Under the pieces are notes generated by a model that was not told the DNA's origin, made no database searches, and was given only the letters and a program-made list of their open reading frames with translations. The translations under genes were made by a program, and so were the position numbers. Of a stretch of DNA of 64,000 bases, positions 41,858 through 50,386 are shown piece by piece. This DNA comes from Holophagales bacterium (GTDB lineage: Bacteria; Acidobacteriota; Thermoanaerobaculia; Multivoradales; Multivoraceae). The DNA is taken from assembly GCA_009837885.1 (NCBI GenBank), contig VXSP01000011.1, positions 1 to 64,000 on the forward strand, in the 5' to 3' direction. Every line of letters starts with the position of its first letter. Position 1 is the stretch's first letter.

Positions 41858-42672
41858 AGGACCACCTCGAGGCGCTGATCCAAGGGCACGATCCGTTGCG
41901 GGCCCGCAACGTGGTTAGGGAGTACCTCCAGGCCCGCGTCCTCCTGGCGATGCAGAGCGCCGGCGCCATGACCGCTCTGGCGTTTCAGGGCGGGACCTGC
42001 CTGCGGTTCCTCCATTCGCTTCCCCGCTACTCCGAGGACCTCGACTTCGCGCTGGAAGGCAACCGTGAGGCCTACGACCTGCCGAAGTACCTGAAAGCCG
42101 TCCGCGCCGACCTCGGCGCCGAGAACTACCGCGTGGAGTTGAGGGTCCGCGAACACCGCGCCGTGCATGGAGCGATGGCGCGCTTTCCCGGCCTGCTCCA
42201 CGATCTGGGCCTCTCCCCCCACCGCTCCGAAGCGCTGGCCATCAGGATCGAGGTCGACACGAAACCCCCGCACGGAGCGGCCTGCGAGATCAGCCTGGTG
42301 CGGCGGCACGTGACGCTCAGACTCTTCCATCACGACCGTGCTTCCTTGCTGGCAGGGAAGCTCCATGCCGTTCTCCAGCGCGGCTACGCGAAGGGCCGGG
42401 ACCTGTACGACCTGATCTGGTACCTGAGCGATCCGGACTGGCCCGCACCCAACCTCTCACTGCTCAACGCGGCACTGCACCAGACCGGCTGGACGGGAGA
42501 CGAGCTGACGGCCCGTTCGTGGACCGGGCCGGTCGTGGAACGCCTGAAGGCACTGGACTGGGAGCGGGCGCTTGCGGACGTGCGTCCGTTCCTGGAAGAG
42601 CAGGACGACATCGACGCGACCACTCGCGAGAACGCGCTCCGCCTCCTTGCCAGGTCCGGCTCGACCGGGTAG
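41854..42672 (+). CDS. AbiEii-like nucleotidyltransferase toxin
   Basis: 272 residues from a GTG overlapping the AbiEi stop. Nucleotidyltransferase motif: FQGGTCLRFLH followed by YSEDLDFALEG (the G-G-T plus D-x-D pattern). A later KLHAVLQRGYAKGRDLYDLIWYL supplies the family's K and D residues. AbiEii/MenT-like toxins transfer nucleotides, for MenT to tRNA, and stop growth. A helical C-terminus ends in TTRENALRLLARSGS. Co-translation with the AbiEi-like protein makes the assignment strong. Confidence 0.87.
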   Translation: MKDHLEALIQGHDPLRARNVVREYLQARVLLAMQSAGAMTALAFQGGTCLRFLHSLPRYSEDLDFALEGNREAYDLPKYLKAVRADLGAENYRVELRVREHRAVHGAMARFPGLLHDLGLSPHRSEALAIRIEVDTKPPHGAACEISLVRRHVTLRLFHHDRASLLAGKLHAVLQRGYAKGRDLYDLIWYLSDPDWPAPNLSLLNAALHQTGWTGDELTARSWTGPVVERLKALDWERALADVRPFLEEQDDIDATTRENALRLLARSGSTG

Positions 42673-42853
42673 CGGTCCTCTTGAACGGGGCCTGCGCCGG
42701 ACTCCCAACGCCGCACGATACGGGCAGGCGGTCGCCATGGCCGCTGCAGGAGCGGCGAACCGATCACTCCAAACCGGGAGCTCCGGAGAGCACCTTCGCC
42801 AGTGCCAGCCACCGAACCTGTGCGGAATGACGAGCAGCGATAGGGTCCGCCAA

Positions 42854-45800
42854 ATGCGCAACCGTCTGCTTCTCGCGACTGCTGGCCTGGCTCTGAGCAT
42901 CACCGCAACCACGTCGCCCGCAGCCGCCCAGTCCGAGGCGACGACGGGCATCATCCGCGGCACGGTCCGCGGGCCCGACGGCGCCACTGTCGGCGGCGCC
43001 CATGTGCTGATCCAGCACGCCGAAACGGGCTTTACAACCTCCGTCCAGACGACAGCCGCGGGCACCTTCGCCCGCACACTGCTGCCACTCGGGTCGTACG
43101 AGCTCCTTGTGACCAGGGACGACGAAGGACTGATGGAACGACTCGCCGGGCTGACGCTACGAGTCGGCGAGAGCCTGAACCTCGACATCGCGCTCAAGGA
43201 GGTCGTCGCCGAGGAGATCACGGTGTCGACGGACGCCTACTGGACGTCCGCGACCGAGGACGTCACGACCTCGCAGCGGCTCGCCGACGAGGTGATCGAG
43301 GGGCTGCCCACCAATGGCCGGAACTTCTTCGACCTGACCCTGCTGACCCCGGGGGCCTCGCTCTCCCAGGGGCCGGACGGCGACGAACTGAACATAAGCG
43401 GCCAGCGCGGCATCTTCAACAACTTCATCGTCGACGGCGCCGACTTCAACAACTCGTTCTTCGGCGAGCAGCGCGGCGGGCAGCGTCCGGCCTTCACCTT
43501 CAACCAGGACGCGATCCAGGAGATGGTGGTCATCAACCAGGGCGCGACGGCCGAGTTTGGCCGGTCGGCCGGCGGCTTCGTCAACGTGATCACCAAATCC
43601 GGCACAAACGAACTCGAAGGCACGATGCACAGCTTCCGGCAATGGGACGGGATCTCGTCCGAGCACCCTTCCGGCGAGGCGGCGAAGCCGGAGTTCGAGC
43701 GCCTGCAGTACGGCTTCACGCTCGGCGGGCCGGTCAAACGGGACCGCGTGTTCTTCTTCGGCGCGTACGACGAGCAGGACGCCGCGGAGACCAAGCAGCT
43801 CGTCCGCGGCGTCGCCGGTCCCGCCAACCTGGCGCGGCTCGATCGCTTCCTGCAGAACCGCTGGCCCGGCCTGTTCGACGACGAGTTCGGGCCCATCGAG
43901 CGCAGCGACGACAACCGGGCCCTTATCGCCAAGCTGGACTTCAACCTGAGCGAAAGCCACCAGGCGTCGGTCAAGTACAACTACACGTGGTCGGAACAGG
44001 AGAACGGCACGTTCGACGTCGACTCCTGGGGCCTGTCCGCGAACGGCATCGAGCAGAACTACTCGCACGCCGTCAACCTCAGCCTGCGCTCTCTCCTCAG
44101 CAACCGGACGTCGAACGAGTTCCGCGTGCAATGGGCCCGCGAGCACCGGCCGCGGCGCTACGGCGGACCGCTGCAGCCCGGAATCGAGCCGCCGCCCCAG
44201 CCGCCCTACCAGGTGCTCGGCGGCAGGCCCTTCCCCGACATCGCCATGGACTTCGCCGATGGCTTCCGCATCGGTCTGCCCTTCTTCCTGCCGATCGGCG
44301 CCGACGCGGCTGACGACCGCAAGCAACTCGTCGACAACGTCTCGACGCTGCTCGGCGATCACCTGGTCAAGGCGGGGATCGAGGCGAACCGGACGGGAAT
44401 CGCCCAGCAGTTCCTGGGCTTCGGCAACAGTCGCTACATCTTCGACTCGGTCGACGGCTTCATCAACTTCGTGGAACAGGGCAACCGCTACGTGACCTGC
44501 TCCGACGGCACGAGCAGCGCCGCCGGCACCTGCCCGGCGGGGGCCGAGATCACGGGACCCGTGCTGCTCTACCTGCAGGCCGCAACCGTTCCCGGTATTC
44601 CGCCGGAAGACCTGGGCAAGCAGGCCTTCGACGTCGACGAGGTCGCCCTGTTCCTCCAGGACACCTGGCAGGCCAGCGAACGGGTTGTCCTGAACCTCGG
44701 CCTGCGCTGGGAGGGAACCTGGAATCCGGACCCGCTGATCGTTCCGCGGGACACATACTTCGCGCCCTACCTGGACGATCCGCGGTTCCCGTCGGACGGC
44801 ACGATCCCCGACGATCTCGACAACTTCCAGCCCCGCCTCGGCCTGGTGTGGGACGCCTCGGCCGACGGCTCCAACGTGTTGCGGCTGAACGCAGGCTCCT
44901 ACGTCTCCCGCATCCCGAGCCTGGTCCTGGCTGGTCCGCGCACGACGAACGGCGCCTTCCAGCAGGTCCTGTTCAGGAGCAGCGCCGCCTCGCCCGCGCT
45001 TGGTCCCGTGCCGCCGATCGACGAGCAGATCGACGGCTCGGACACGGTTCCCTTCCTGCCCGACATCACCGTCGTCGACCGGGATCTCGAGCTGCCCGAA
45101 ACCTGGTCCTTCGGCGCCGGCTACGAGCGCCGCCTGGGCCGGGGCCTCACCGCCGAACTCTCCTACCAGCACGCGCGGACCGACGAGCTGTTCCGCTTCG
45201 TCGACCGGAACCACCCTGCCTTCGGATCGCCGTTCGGCATCGGCACCCATCCCGGCGGCGGCGGCATCAACGCGCTGAACAACACGGAGAGCTCGGCGCG
45301 CTCCCGCTACCACGGCCTGACCGCCACCCTGCGAGGCCGGGACGCCTTCGACGGTCTGCTCACGTTCGAGATGAACTACACCTTCAGCCGGGACCGCTCG
45401 GACGACGACAACGAGCGCGATCCGTTCACCTTCCGGTACGCCGACCCCGCGAACCTGGGGCCCGAGTACGGCTGGTCCGACCGCGACCGCCGGCACCAGG
45501 TCGCTGGCTACCTGCTCTTCGCCCTGCCCCGCGAGGTCCAGTTCAGCAACGTGTTCCGGTATCTGTCCGCATCACCCGTCTCCGAGTCCTGCGCCAGCCC
45601 TGGCCAGAGAGCCGCCCAGCCGTCCGACCGCGTCTGCGCCGACGGCCGCATCCTCCAGCGGAACACGCTTCGCCGCGACAACGAGTTCCTGACCTGGGAC
45701 ATTCGCCTGTCCAAACCGTTCACCCTCGGCCGCGGCGTCACCCTGGAACCGGTCTTCGAGATCTTCAACGTGACGAACGCCGACAACCGCCTCGACGCTT

Positions 45801-45895
45801 CCCAGGGCTCCCTCCTCTTCAACTTCGACGGCACGATCCGCAGCGGCCTGGGCGACAGCCGTCGCGGCCAGATCGGCCTCCATCTCCACTTCTAG
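42854..45895 (+). CDS. TonB-dependent receptor, carboxypeptidase-regulatory/OAR-like
   Basis: 1013 residues from the ATG at 42854; an ATG nine codons earlier (42827) is also possible. Signal peptide ending PAAAQS. Residues ~30-110 are a carboxypeptidase-regulatory-like domain (GTVRGPDGATVGGAHVLIQ). A plug domain follows with GLPTNGRNFFDLTLLTPG and VVINQGATAEFGRSAGGF, then the long outer-membrane barrel (for instance FRIQW-type strands, LNLGLRWEGTW) ending in an aromatic residue (HLHF). OAR-like receptors import large substrates, likely glycans or peptides, and are expanded in Acidobacteriota. The 181 nt upstream hold no recognisable gene or riboswitch. Confidence 0.9.
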   Translation: MRNRLLLATAGLALSITATTSPAAAQSEATTGIIRGTVRGPDGATVGGAHVLIQHAETGFTTSVQTTAAGTFARTLLPLGSYELLVTRDDEGLMERLAGLTLRVGESLNLDIALKEVVAEEITVSTDAYWTSATEDVTTSQRLADEVIEGLPTNGRNFFDLTLLTPGASLSQGPDGDELNISGQRGIFNNFIVDGADFNNSFFGEQRGGQRPAFTFNQDAIQEMVVINQGATAEFGRSAGGFVNVITKSGTNELEGTMHSFRQWDGISSEHPSGEAAKPEFERLQYGFTLGGPVKRDRVFFFGAYDEQDAAETKQLVRGVAGPANLARLDRFLQNRWPGLFDDEFGPIERSDDNRALIAKLDFNLSESHQASVKYNYTWSEQENGTFDVDSWGLSANGIEQNYSHAVNLSLRSLLSNRTSNEFRVQWAREHRPRRYGGPLQPGIEPPPQPPYQVLGGRPFPDIAMDFADGFRIGLPFFLPIGADAADDRKQLVDNVSTLLGDHLVKAGIEANRTGIAQQFLGFGNSRYIFDSVDGFINFVEQGNRYVTCSDGTSSAAGTCPAGAEITGPVLLYLQAATVPGIPPEDLGKQAFDVDEVALFLQDTWQASERVVLNLGLRWEGTWNPDPLIVPRDTYFAPYLDDPRFPSDGTIPDDLDNFQPRLGLVWDASADGSNVLRLNAGSYVSRIPSLVLAGPRTTNGAFQQVLFRSSAASPALGPVPPIDEQIDGSDTVPFLPDITVVDRDLELPETWSFGAGYERRLGRGLTAELSYQHARTDELFRFVDRNHPAFGSPFGIGTHPGGGGINALNNTESSARSRYHGLTATLRGRDAFDGLLTFEMNYTFSRDRSDDDNERDPFTFRYADPANLGPEYGWSDRDRRHQVAGYLLFALPREVQFSNVFRYLSASPVSESCASPGQRAAQPSDRVCADGRILQRNTLRRDNEFLTWDIRLSKPFTLGRGVTLEPVFEIFNVTNADNRLDASQGSLLFNFDGTIRSGLGDSRRGQIGLHLHF

Positions 45896-45995
45896 GCCTG
45901 CGGTCTCTTGGGAGGCACCCGCCGGGGCCGGCCGTCCGACGACGTCCAGCCTGTTCGGCAGATATGCACCGACGGTCGCCCCACCAGCCGGCCGC

Positions 45996-47174
45996 CTACG
46001 CGCCGAGGATCCGCAGCTCTCTCGGTGACGACGTCAGCAACTCGCAGCCCTCGGCGGTGACGCGGACGTTGTCCTCGATCCGCACCCCACCCCAGCCTTC
46101 CAGGTAGAGGCCCGGTTCGATCGTGAACACCGCCCCCTCCTCGACAACGTCGGTGTTGCCCGCCATCACGGACGGCGGCTCGTGGATCTCGAGGCCCAGG
46201 CCGTGCCCGGTGCGATGGGTCATGAACTCCTTGAAGCGCGCGGCCCGCAGGTTCGCCTGGCAGTTCTTGTGGACGTAGTCGTAGGTGACGCCGGGGCGTG
46301 ACGCCGCCACTCCGCGGATGTTCGCCTGCAGCACCGCCTCGTACACCTCCCGCATGCGGTCCGTCGGCGAGCCGCTGACCACGAACGTGCGGGTGATGTC
46401 GCAGTGGTACCCGTCGAAGGACGTCCCGAAGTCGATCAACAGGAGCTCGCCCTCCTCCATCTTCCGCTCGTCGGGCACTCCATGTGGCAGCGCGCTCTTT
46501 GGGCCGCTCAGGACGATCGGGCCGAAGGAGATGCCGCCTCCGCCACGGCGCAGCAGCTCACTCGAGAGCTTGGCCGCGATCTCGCGCTCGGTGCGTCCCG
46601 GCTTGACGTCCCGCAGCGTGAACTCGAGCGCCGCCTCGGCGATCTTCGACGCCTGCTGGATGGCTTTCGCCTCCTCGTCGCTCTTCCTGAGTCGCAGTTC
46701 GCTCACGATCGACTCGGCGCTTTCGAGCTTCGCCTTCGGCAGCTCGCGGGAAAGGTGCTGGACCTCCATGTAGCGCAAGCTAAGGGGTTCGACCGCCACC
46801 CGCGACGCCTTCCCGAGATCCTTGAAGGCCGCGGCCGCGGCCTTCTCCGGACCGTCCGCGTCGTCCCAGAGATGCACCGACTCGACCGCCGGCGCGGCGC
46901 CGCGGAAGTTCGCCTCCTCCAGTGCGGGCACGATGGCCACCGGGTCGTCGGCGGTCGGCACGACGAGCAGGAAGAGCCGCTCGTGCCCCTCGAAATGGTG
47001 GCCCAGGAGCCATCTCAACGTAGCTCCCGGCGTCACCACCACGGCGTCGGCGCCGGCCGAAGCCGCGGCCTGCCGCAACTGCTCGAGACGCACGGCATCG
47101 CGGCTCAAGTGCCTCGCCGCGCCGGCGTCCTCGGCACCTTCCGTCAGACCTTCTTCCACCGTGTCGTCGCTCAT
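45996..47174 (-). CDS. Xaa-Pro aminopeptidase-like M24 peptidase
   Basis: 392 residues from the ATG at 47174. The N-terminal creatinase-like domain precedes an M24 catalytic domain with all metal ligands: IDFGTSFDGYHCDITRTF (two Asp), HRTGHGLGLEIHE (His), FTIEPGLYLEG (Glu) and VRIEDNVRVT (Glu). M24 peptidases remove an N-terminal residue before Pro (PepP/PepQ type) with two metal ions. No signal peptide, so it is cytosolic and probably finishes peptide degradation. It is divergent from the acyl-CoA dehydrogenase genes and convergent with the TonB receptor gene. Confidence 0.88.
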   Translation of the reverse strand: MSDDTVEEGLTEGAEDAGAARHLSRDAVRLEQLRQAAASAGADAVVVTPGATLRWLLGHHFEGHERLFLLVVPTADDPVAIVPALEEANFRGAAPAVESVHLWDDADGPEKAAAAAFKDLGKASRVAVEPLSLRYMEVQHLSRELPKAKLESAESIVSELRLRKSDEEAKAIQQASKIAEAALEFTLRDVKPGRTEREIAAKLSSELLRRGGGGISFGPIVLSGPKSALPHGVPDERKMEEGELLLIDFGTSFDGYHCDITRTFVVSGSPTDRMREVYEAVLQANIRGVAASRPGVTYDYVHKNCQANLRAARFKEFMTHRTGHGLGLEIHEPPSVMAGNTDVVEEGAVFTIEPGLYLEGWGGVRIEDNVRVTAEGCELLTSSPRELRILGA

Positions 47175-47259
47175 GCCGCCCGAGCTTACTCCGAATGCGC
47201 CGGGACGTCGGCGAAGCCCTTCAAGCAACGGTGCCGGGCGCGATACAGTCCCGCCCATC

Positions 47260-48453
47260 ATGGATACGTCGATCGGTTCCGAGTACAACGAACTCCGCGC
47301 GGAGATCCGCTCGTTCTTCACCGCCAACCAGGATGCCGCGGTGCCGGCGGGACCCGGCTTCGGCGGCGAGGCCTCCGAGGTCCGCCGACGGACGGTCGAG
47401 TGGCAGAAACGGCTGGTCGACGCCGGTTTCGCCGCCCGCACCATCCCCACACGGTACGGCGGCGCCGGTCACGATCCCGATCCGCTCGCCAGACTGGTCA
47501 TCGAGGAGGAGTTTTCCGAAGCCGGCATCTCCCTCGGGATGGAGAACCAGGGCATCAGCATGTTCGTGCCCACCCTCCTCCACTACGGCACCGAGGACCA
47601 GAAGCAGGAGCTGATCCGGCCCACCATTCGCGGCGAGATGATCTGGTGCCAGGGGTACAGCGAGCCGGGCTCAGGCTCGGATCTCGCGTCGCTGCGCACC
47701 GCCGCCCGCCTCGACGGCGACGAGTACGTGATCAACGGCCAGAAGATCTGGACCAGCGGCGCCCGCGAGGCGGAAATGATGTTCGCTCTGGTGCGCACCG
47801 AAGCCGAAGCAGGCAAGCACGCGGGCATCAGCTACATCGTGCTCTCGATGGACACCCCGGGGATCGAGATCCGGCCGCTGATGACGATGACCGGCGACGC
47901 CTCGTTCAACGAGGTGTTCTTCACCGACGTGCGGGTGCCGGCCACGAACGTCGTCGGCCGGCCCGGCCAGGGTTGGGAGGTCGGCACCTACACTCTCCGC
48001 TACGAGCGAAACATGCTCGGGCGCTCCAATGCGACCGAGAGCTACATGGCCGGCTGCGTCGACATCCTGCGCGAGACCGGTCTGATCGACTCGCCCGTTT
48101 ACCGTGACCGCCTGCTGAAGCTCGAAGGCAGGGTGCAGGCGATGAAGTACCACCAGTTGCGCCTGCTGACCGACATGCTGAAGAAGCGTGACTCGGGCGC
48201 CGGCGGTCTGATCGTCAAGCTGAACAACTGCCAGTTGAACTACGACGTCTGCGCCCTGGCCATCGACGCGATGGCCGAGCGCGGCGTGCTGAAGCGCGGC
48301 TCGAAGCACGTCCGCGACTACGGCAACTGGCAGCGCAACTACATGTACGCCCTCGGTCTGATCATCGGCGGCGGCACCGCCCAGATCCAGAAGAACATCA
48401 TCGGCGAGCGGGGCCTCGGTCTGCCGCGGGAGCCGAAGCCGGCCGCGGCCTGA
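47260..48453 (+). CDS. Acyl-CoA dehydrogenase, larger subunit of a pair
   Basis: 397 residues from the ATG at 47260. FAD/substrate motifs YSEPGSGSDLASLRT, INGQKIWTSGAREA and the middle beta domain are intact; the C-terminal region has LRYERNMLGRSN and a helical bundle. The usual R-x-Q-F motif of the last domain is absent here and appears in the next gene. This complementarity is known for heteromeric acyl-CoA dehydrogenases such as the FadE26-FadE27 and FadE28-FadE29 pairs of steroid side-chain breakdown. It oxidises an acyl-CoA to the 2-enoyl-CoA. Confidence 0.88.
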   Translation: MDTSIGSEYNELRAEIRSFFTANQDAAVPAGPGFGGEASEVRRRTVEWQKRLVDAGFAARTIPTRYGGAGHDPDPLARLVIEEEFSEAGISLGMENQGISMFVPTLLHYGTEDQKQELIRPTIRGEMIWCQGYSEPGSGSDLASLRTAARLDGDEYVINGQKIWTSGAREAEMMFALVRTEAEAGKHAGISYIVLSMDTPGIEIRPLMTMTGDASFNEVFFTDVRVPATNVVGRPGQGWEVGTYTLRYERNMLGRSNATESYMAGCVDILRETGLIDSPVYRDRLLKLEGRVQAMKYHQLRLLTDMLKKRDSGAGGLIVKLNNCQLNYDVCALAIDAMAERGVLKRGSKHVRDYGNWQRNYMYALGLIIGGGTAQIQKNIIGERGLGLPREPKPAAA

Positions 48454-48481
48454 CGGCCGGGGCCACAGGGAGTCCTCGAAC

Positions 48482-49534
48482 ATGGACTTTGGACTGACGC
48501 AGCCGCAGGAGCTGCTCCGAGACTCGATCGCCCGCTTTCTGGCCCAGGACGTGGGTATCGAGCGCGTCCGCGGCGTGATGGACTCGGAATCCGGCCGCGA
48601 CGAAGCGATCCACGGCCAACTCGGCGACCAGGGGATCACGGGCCTGCTGATCGACATGGACCTGGGCGGTTCGGAGCTCGGGATGCAGGAGGCGGCGATC
48701 GCCGCCCAGGAGATCGGTCGCGCCGCGGCGCCGGTGAACTTCCATTCGTCCTACGTGCTCGCACCGCTGCTGATTGCCGGCGCCGAGGGCGACGAACGCC
48801 GGAACGACCTGCTCGAGGGAATCGCCGAAGGGAGGACCCTGGTCACGCCGGTTCTCGACGCGCCGATCGAGAACGGCCGGGTCGACGGTTCCGTGCTCTA
48901 CCTTCCCGACGCCACCTGGGCGGACGCCTTCCTGCTCGAAGACGGGGGCAGGCTGCATCTGCTCGACGCGACCACGCCGGGCATCGAAGTCGAGCCCCTC
49001 CAGACCGTCGACGACACCCGCCGGGTCGCCGAAGTCACCTTCTCCGGCGTCGACCTGGGAGCGGCCGAGAGTCTCGGCGGCAACGCCGACAGCACGCGGC
49101 GAGCCGTCTACGCGGCCCAGATCGCCCTCGCCGCCGACGCGCTCGGCGCCGCCCAGAAGGGGCTGCACATCGCGGTCGAGTACGCCAGGGAGCGCAAGCA
49201 GTTCGACCGCGTCATCGGCTCCTTCCAGGCCGTCAAGCACATCTGCGCCGAGGTCCTCGCCGAGGTCGAGCCTGTCCAGTCCCAGCTCTGGCACACCGCC
49301 GACGTCTGGGACGAGGGATCGGACGAGATCGACCACCTCGCCCCCCTGCTCAAGGCCCACGCCACCGACGTCGCCAGCCACGCCGTCACGATGACCACCC
49401 AGGTCTTCGGCGGCATGGGCTTCACCCACGAGTGCGACATGCACATCTTCTACAAGCGGGCCGGCTTCGACCGGCAGATGCTGGGGAATCCGACGGCGCT
49501 GCGGGAAGAGGCGGCTGCCGTGATGTACGGCTGA
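48482..49534 (+). CDS. Acyl-CoA dehydrogenase, smaller subunit of a pair
   Basis: 350 residues. Short N-terminal helical domain (MDFGLTQPQELLRDSIARFL). The central beta domain lacks the E-P-x-x-G-S-D and W-I-T motifs of a complete enzyme. The C-terminal FAD contact ARERKQFDRVIGSFQAVKH is present, as is VTMTTQVFGGMGFTHECDMH. The protein therefore probably completes the active site of the larger subunit encoded 28 nt upstream. Heteromer formation is inferred from the pattern; substrate is unknown, with branched or cyclic acyl-CoA possible. Confidence 0.86.
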   Translation: MDFGLTQPQELLRDSIARFLAQDVGIERVRGVMDSESGRDEAIHGQLGDQGITGLLIDMDLGGSELGMQEAAIAAQEIGRAAAPVNFHSSYVLAPLLIAGAEGDERRNDLLEGIAEGRTLVTPVLDAPIENGRVDGSVLYLPDATWADAFLLEDGGRLHLLDATTPGIEVEPLQTVDDTRRVAEVTFSGVDLGAAESLGGNADSTRRAVYAAQIALAADALGAAQKGLHIAVEYARERKQFDRVIGSFQAVKHICAEVLAEVEPVQSQLWHTADVWDEGSDEIDHLAPLLKAHATDVASHAVTMTTQVFGGMGFTHECDMHIFYKRAGFDRQMLGNPTALREEAAAVMYG

Positions 49535-49545
49535 GCCGGGCGCCC

Positions 49546-50376
49546 TCAGTCCGCGGCGCCGAACAGCCGCACCATGCTCACCGTCACACCGACCCCTTCC
49601 GCCGCCACCGTCGACGGCACGGTGACCCGGACGTCCGGAAAGTCCGCGACCCAGGACTCGTCGCCCCACCGGCTGTAGGTCGCCTCGAAGCGCAACGCGA
49701 TGCTGCGGGCGTACTCGCCGCTGCCGAACCGCTTCTCCAGACCGACGCCCCAGGTGGTGGCGACCGCATCCACGTCGCGGCCGTCGGCCCCGGAGACGAA
49801 CTCGGAGGCTGAACACGGCTCGGCGTTCAGGCACCCTTCGAAGGTCGTGCTGAAGCGCGACTTGAAGAGGCGAACGCCGCCGAGCAGGTAGAGGCTCATG
49901 TCCCGGGACTGGAGCGATTCCGGCAGGAAGCCAAGCCGCAGGGTCAGGCCATAGCTGCGCTTCTTGTCGAGGGACCACGCATCCGGCCAGCTCTCGCCCA
50001 GTTGCTTGCGGTCGGGCGACGTGCCCACGCCGGCGAGCCGGCCGTCCGGCTCGCCGCTGTGGAACATGACGTCGAATTCCGTACTGAGGTACGCGTCGCC
50101 GTCGCCGGGGGCCGTGCGGTAGCCGACGACGAAGCCGGCCGCGATATCGACCGTGTCAGCGGAGTCCTGGTCGTGGAAGACCATGCCGCGGCGCGGCTCG
50201 GGCACGAGGGTGTCCGGATCCGTGTTGTCGACGCTCTTCGAGAAGGTGGCGTCGAACTGCTCGACCGAGGCGGTGTAGCCGGCGTAGAAGCCGCGTTCCT
50301 GGGCGGGAGACGCCCCGGCCAGGATCAGCAGCGACGCGGCGCCGAGGCCCGCGGCCCTGAGCTTGCTCAACTTCAT
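49546..50376 (-). CDS. Outer-membrane beta-barrel protein
   Basis: 276 residues. Signal peptide ~1-25 (LGAASLLILAGASPAQ). Alternating hydrophobic strands suggest a small beta-barrel: GFYAGYTASVEQFD, IAAGFVVGYRT, YLSTEFDVMF, YGLTLRLGFLP, MSLYLLGGVRLF, ALRFEATYSRW and the final VGVTVSMVRLF. Two Cys in FEGCLNAEPCSAS may form a disulfide. No named family is recognised. It is 10 nt downstream of the serine hydrolase gene. Confidence 0.65.
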   Translation of the reverse strand: MKLSKLRAAGLGAASLLILAGASPAQERGFYAGYTASVEQFDATFSKSVDNTDPDTLVPEPRRGMVFHDQDSADTVDIAAGFVVGYRTAPGDGDAYLSTEFDVMFHSGEPDGRLAGVGTSPDRKQLGESWPDAWSLDKKRSYGLTLRLGFLPESLQSRDMSLYLLGGVRLFKSRFSTTFEGCLNAEPCSASEFVSGADGRDVDAVATTWGVGLEKRFGSGEYARSIALRFEATYSRWGDESWVADFPDVRVTVPSTVAAEGVGVTVSMVRLFGAAD

Positions 50377-50386
50377 CTCCTCGCGC

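Noticed and set aside
42673-42853. A cobalamin or other riboswitch before the TonB receptor gene
   Set aside because: No B12-box-like or other recognisable riboswitch motif was found in these 181 nt.
45896-45995. A third, degenerate palindromic element or a terminator between the TonB receptor and the M24 peptidase
   Set aside because: Only short GC-rich stretches such as CTTGGGAGGC and GCCGGGGCCGGC; no core blocks and no paired arms of useful length.
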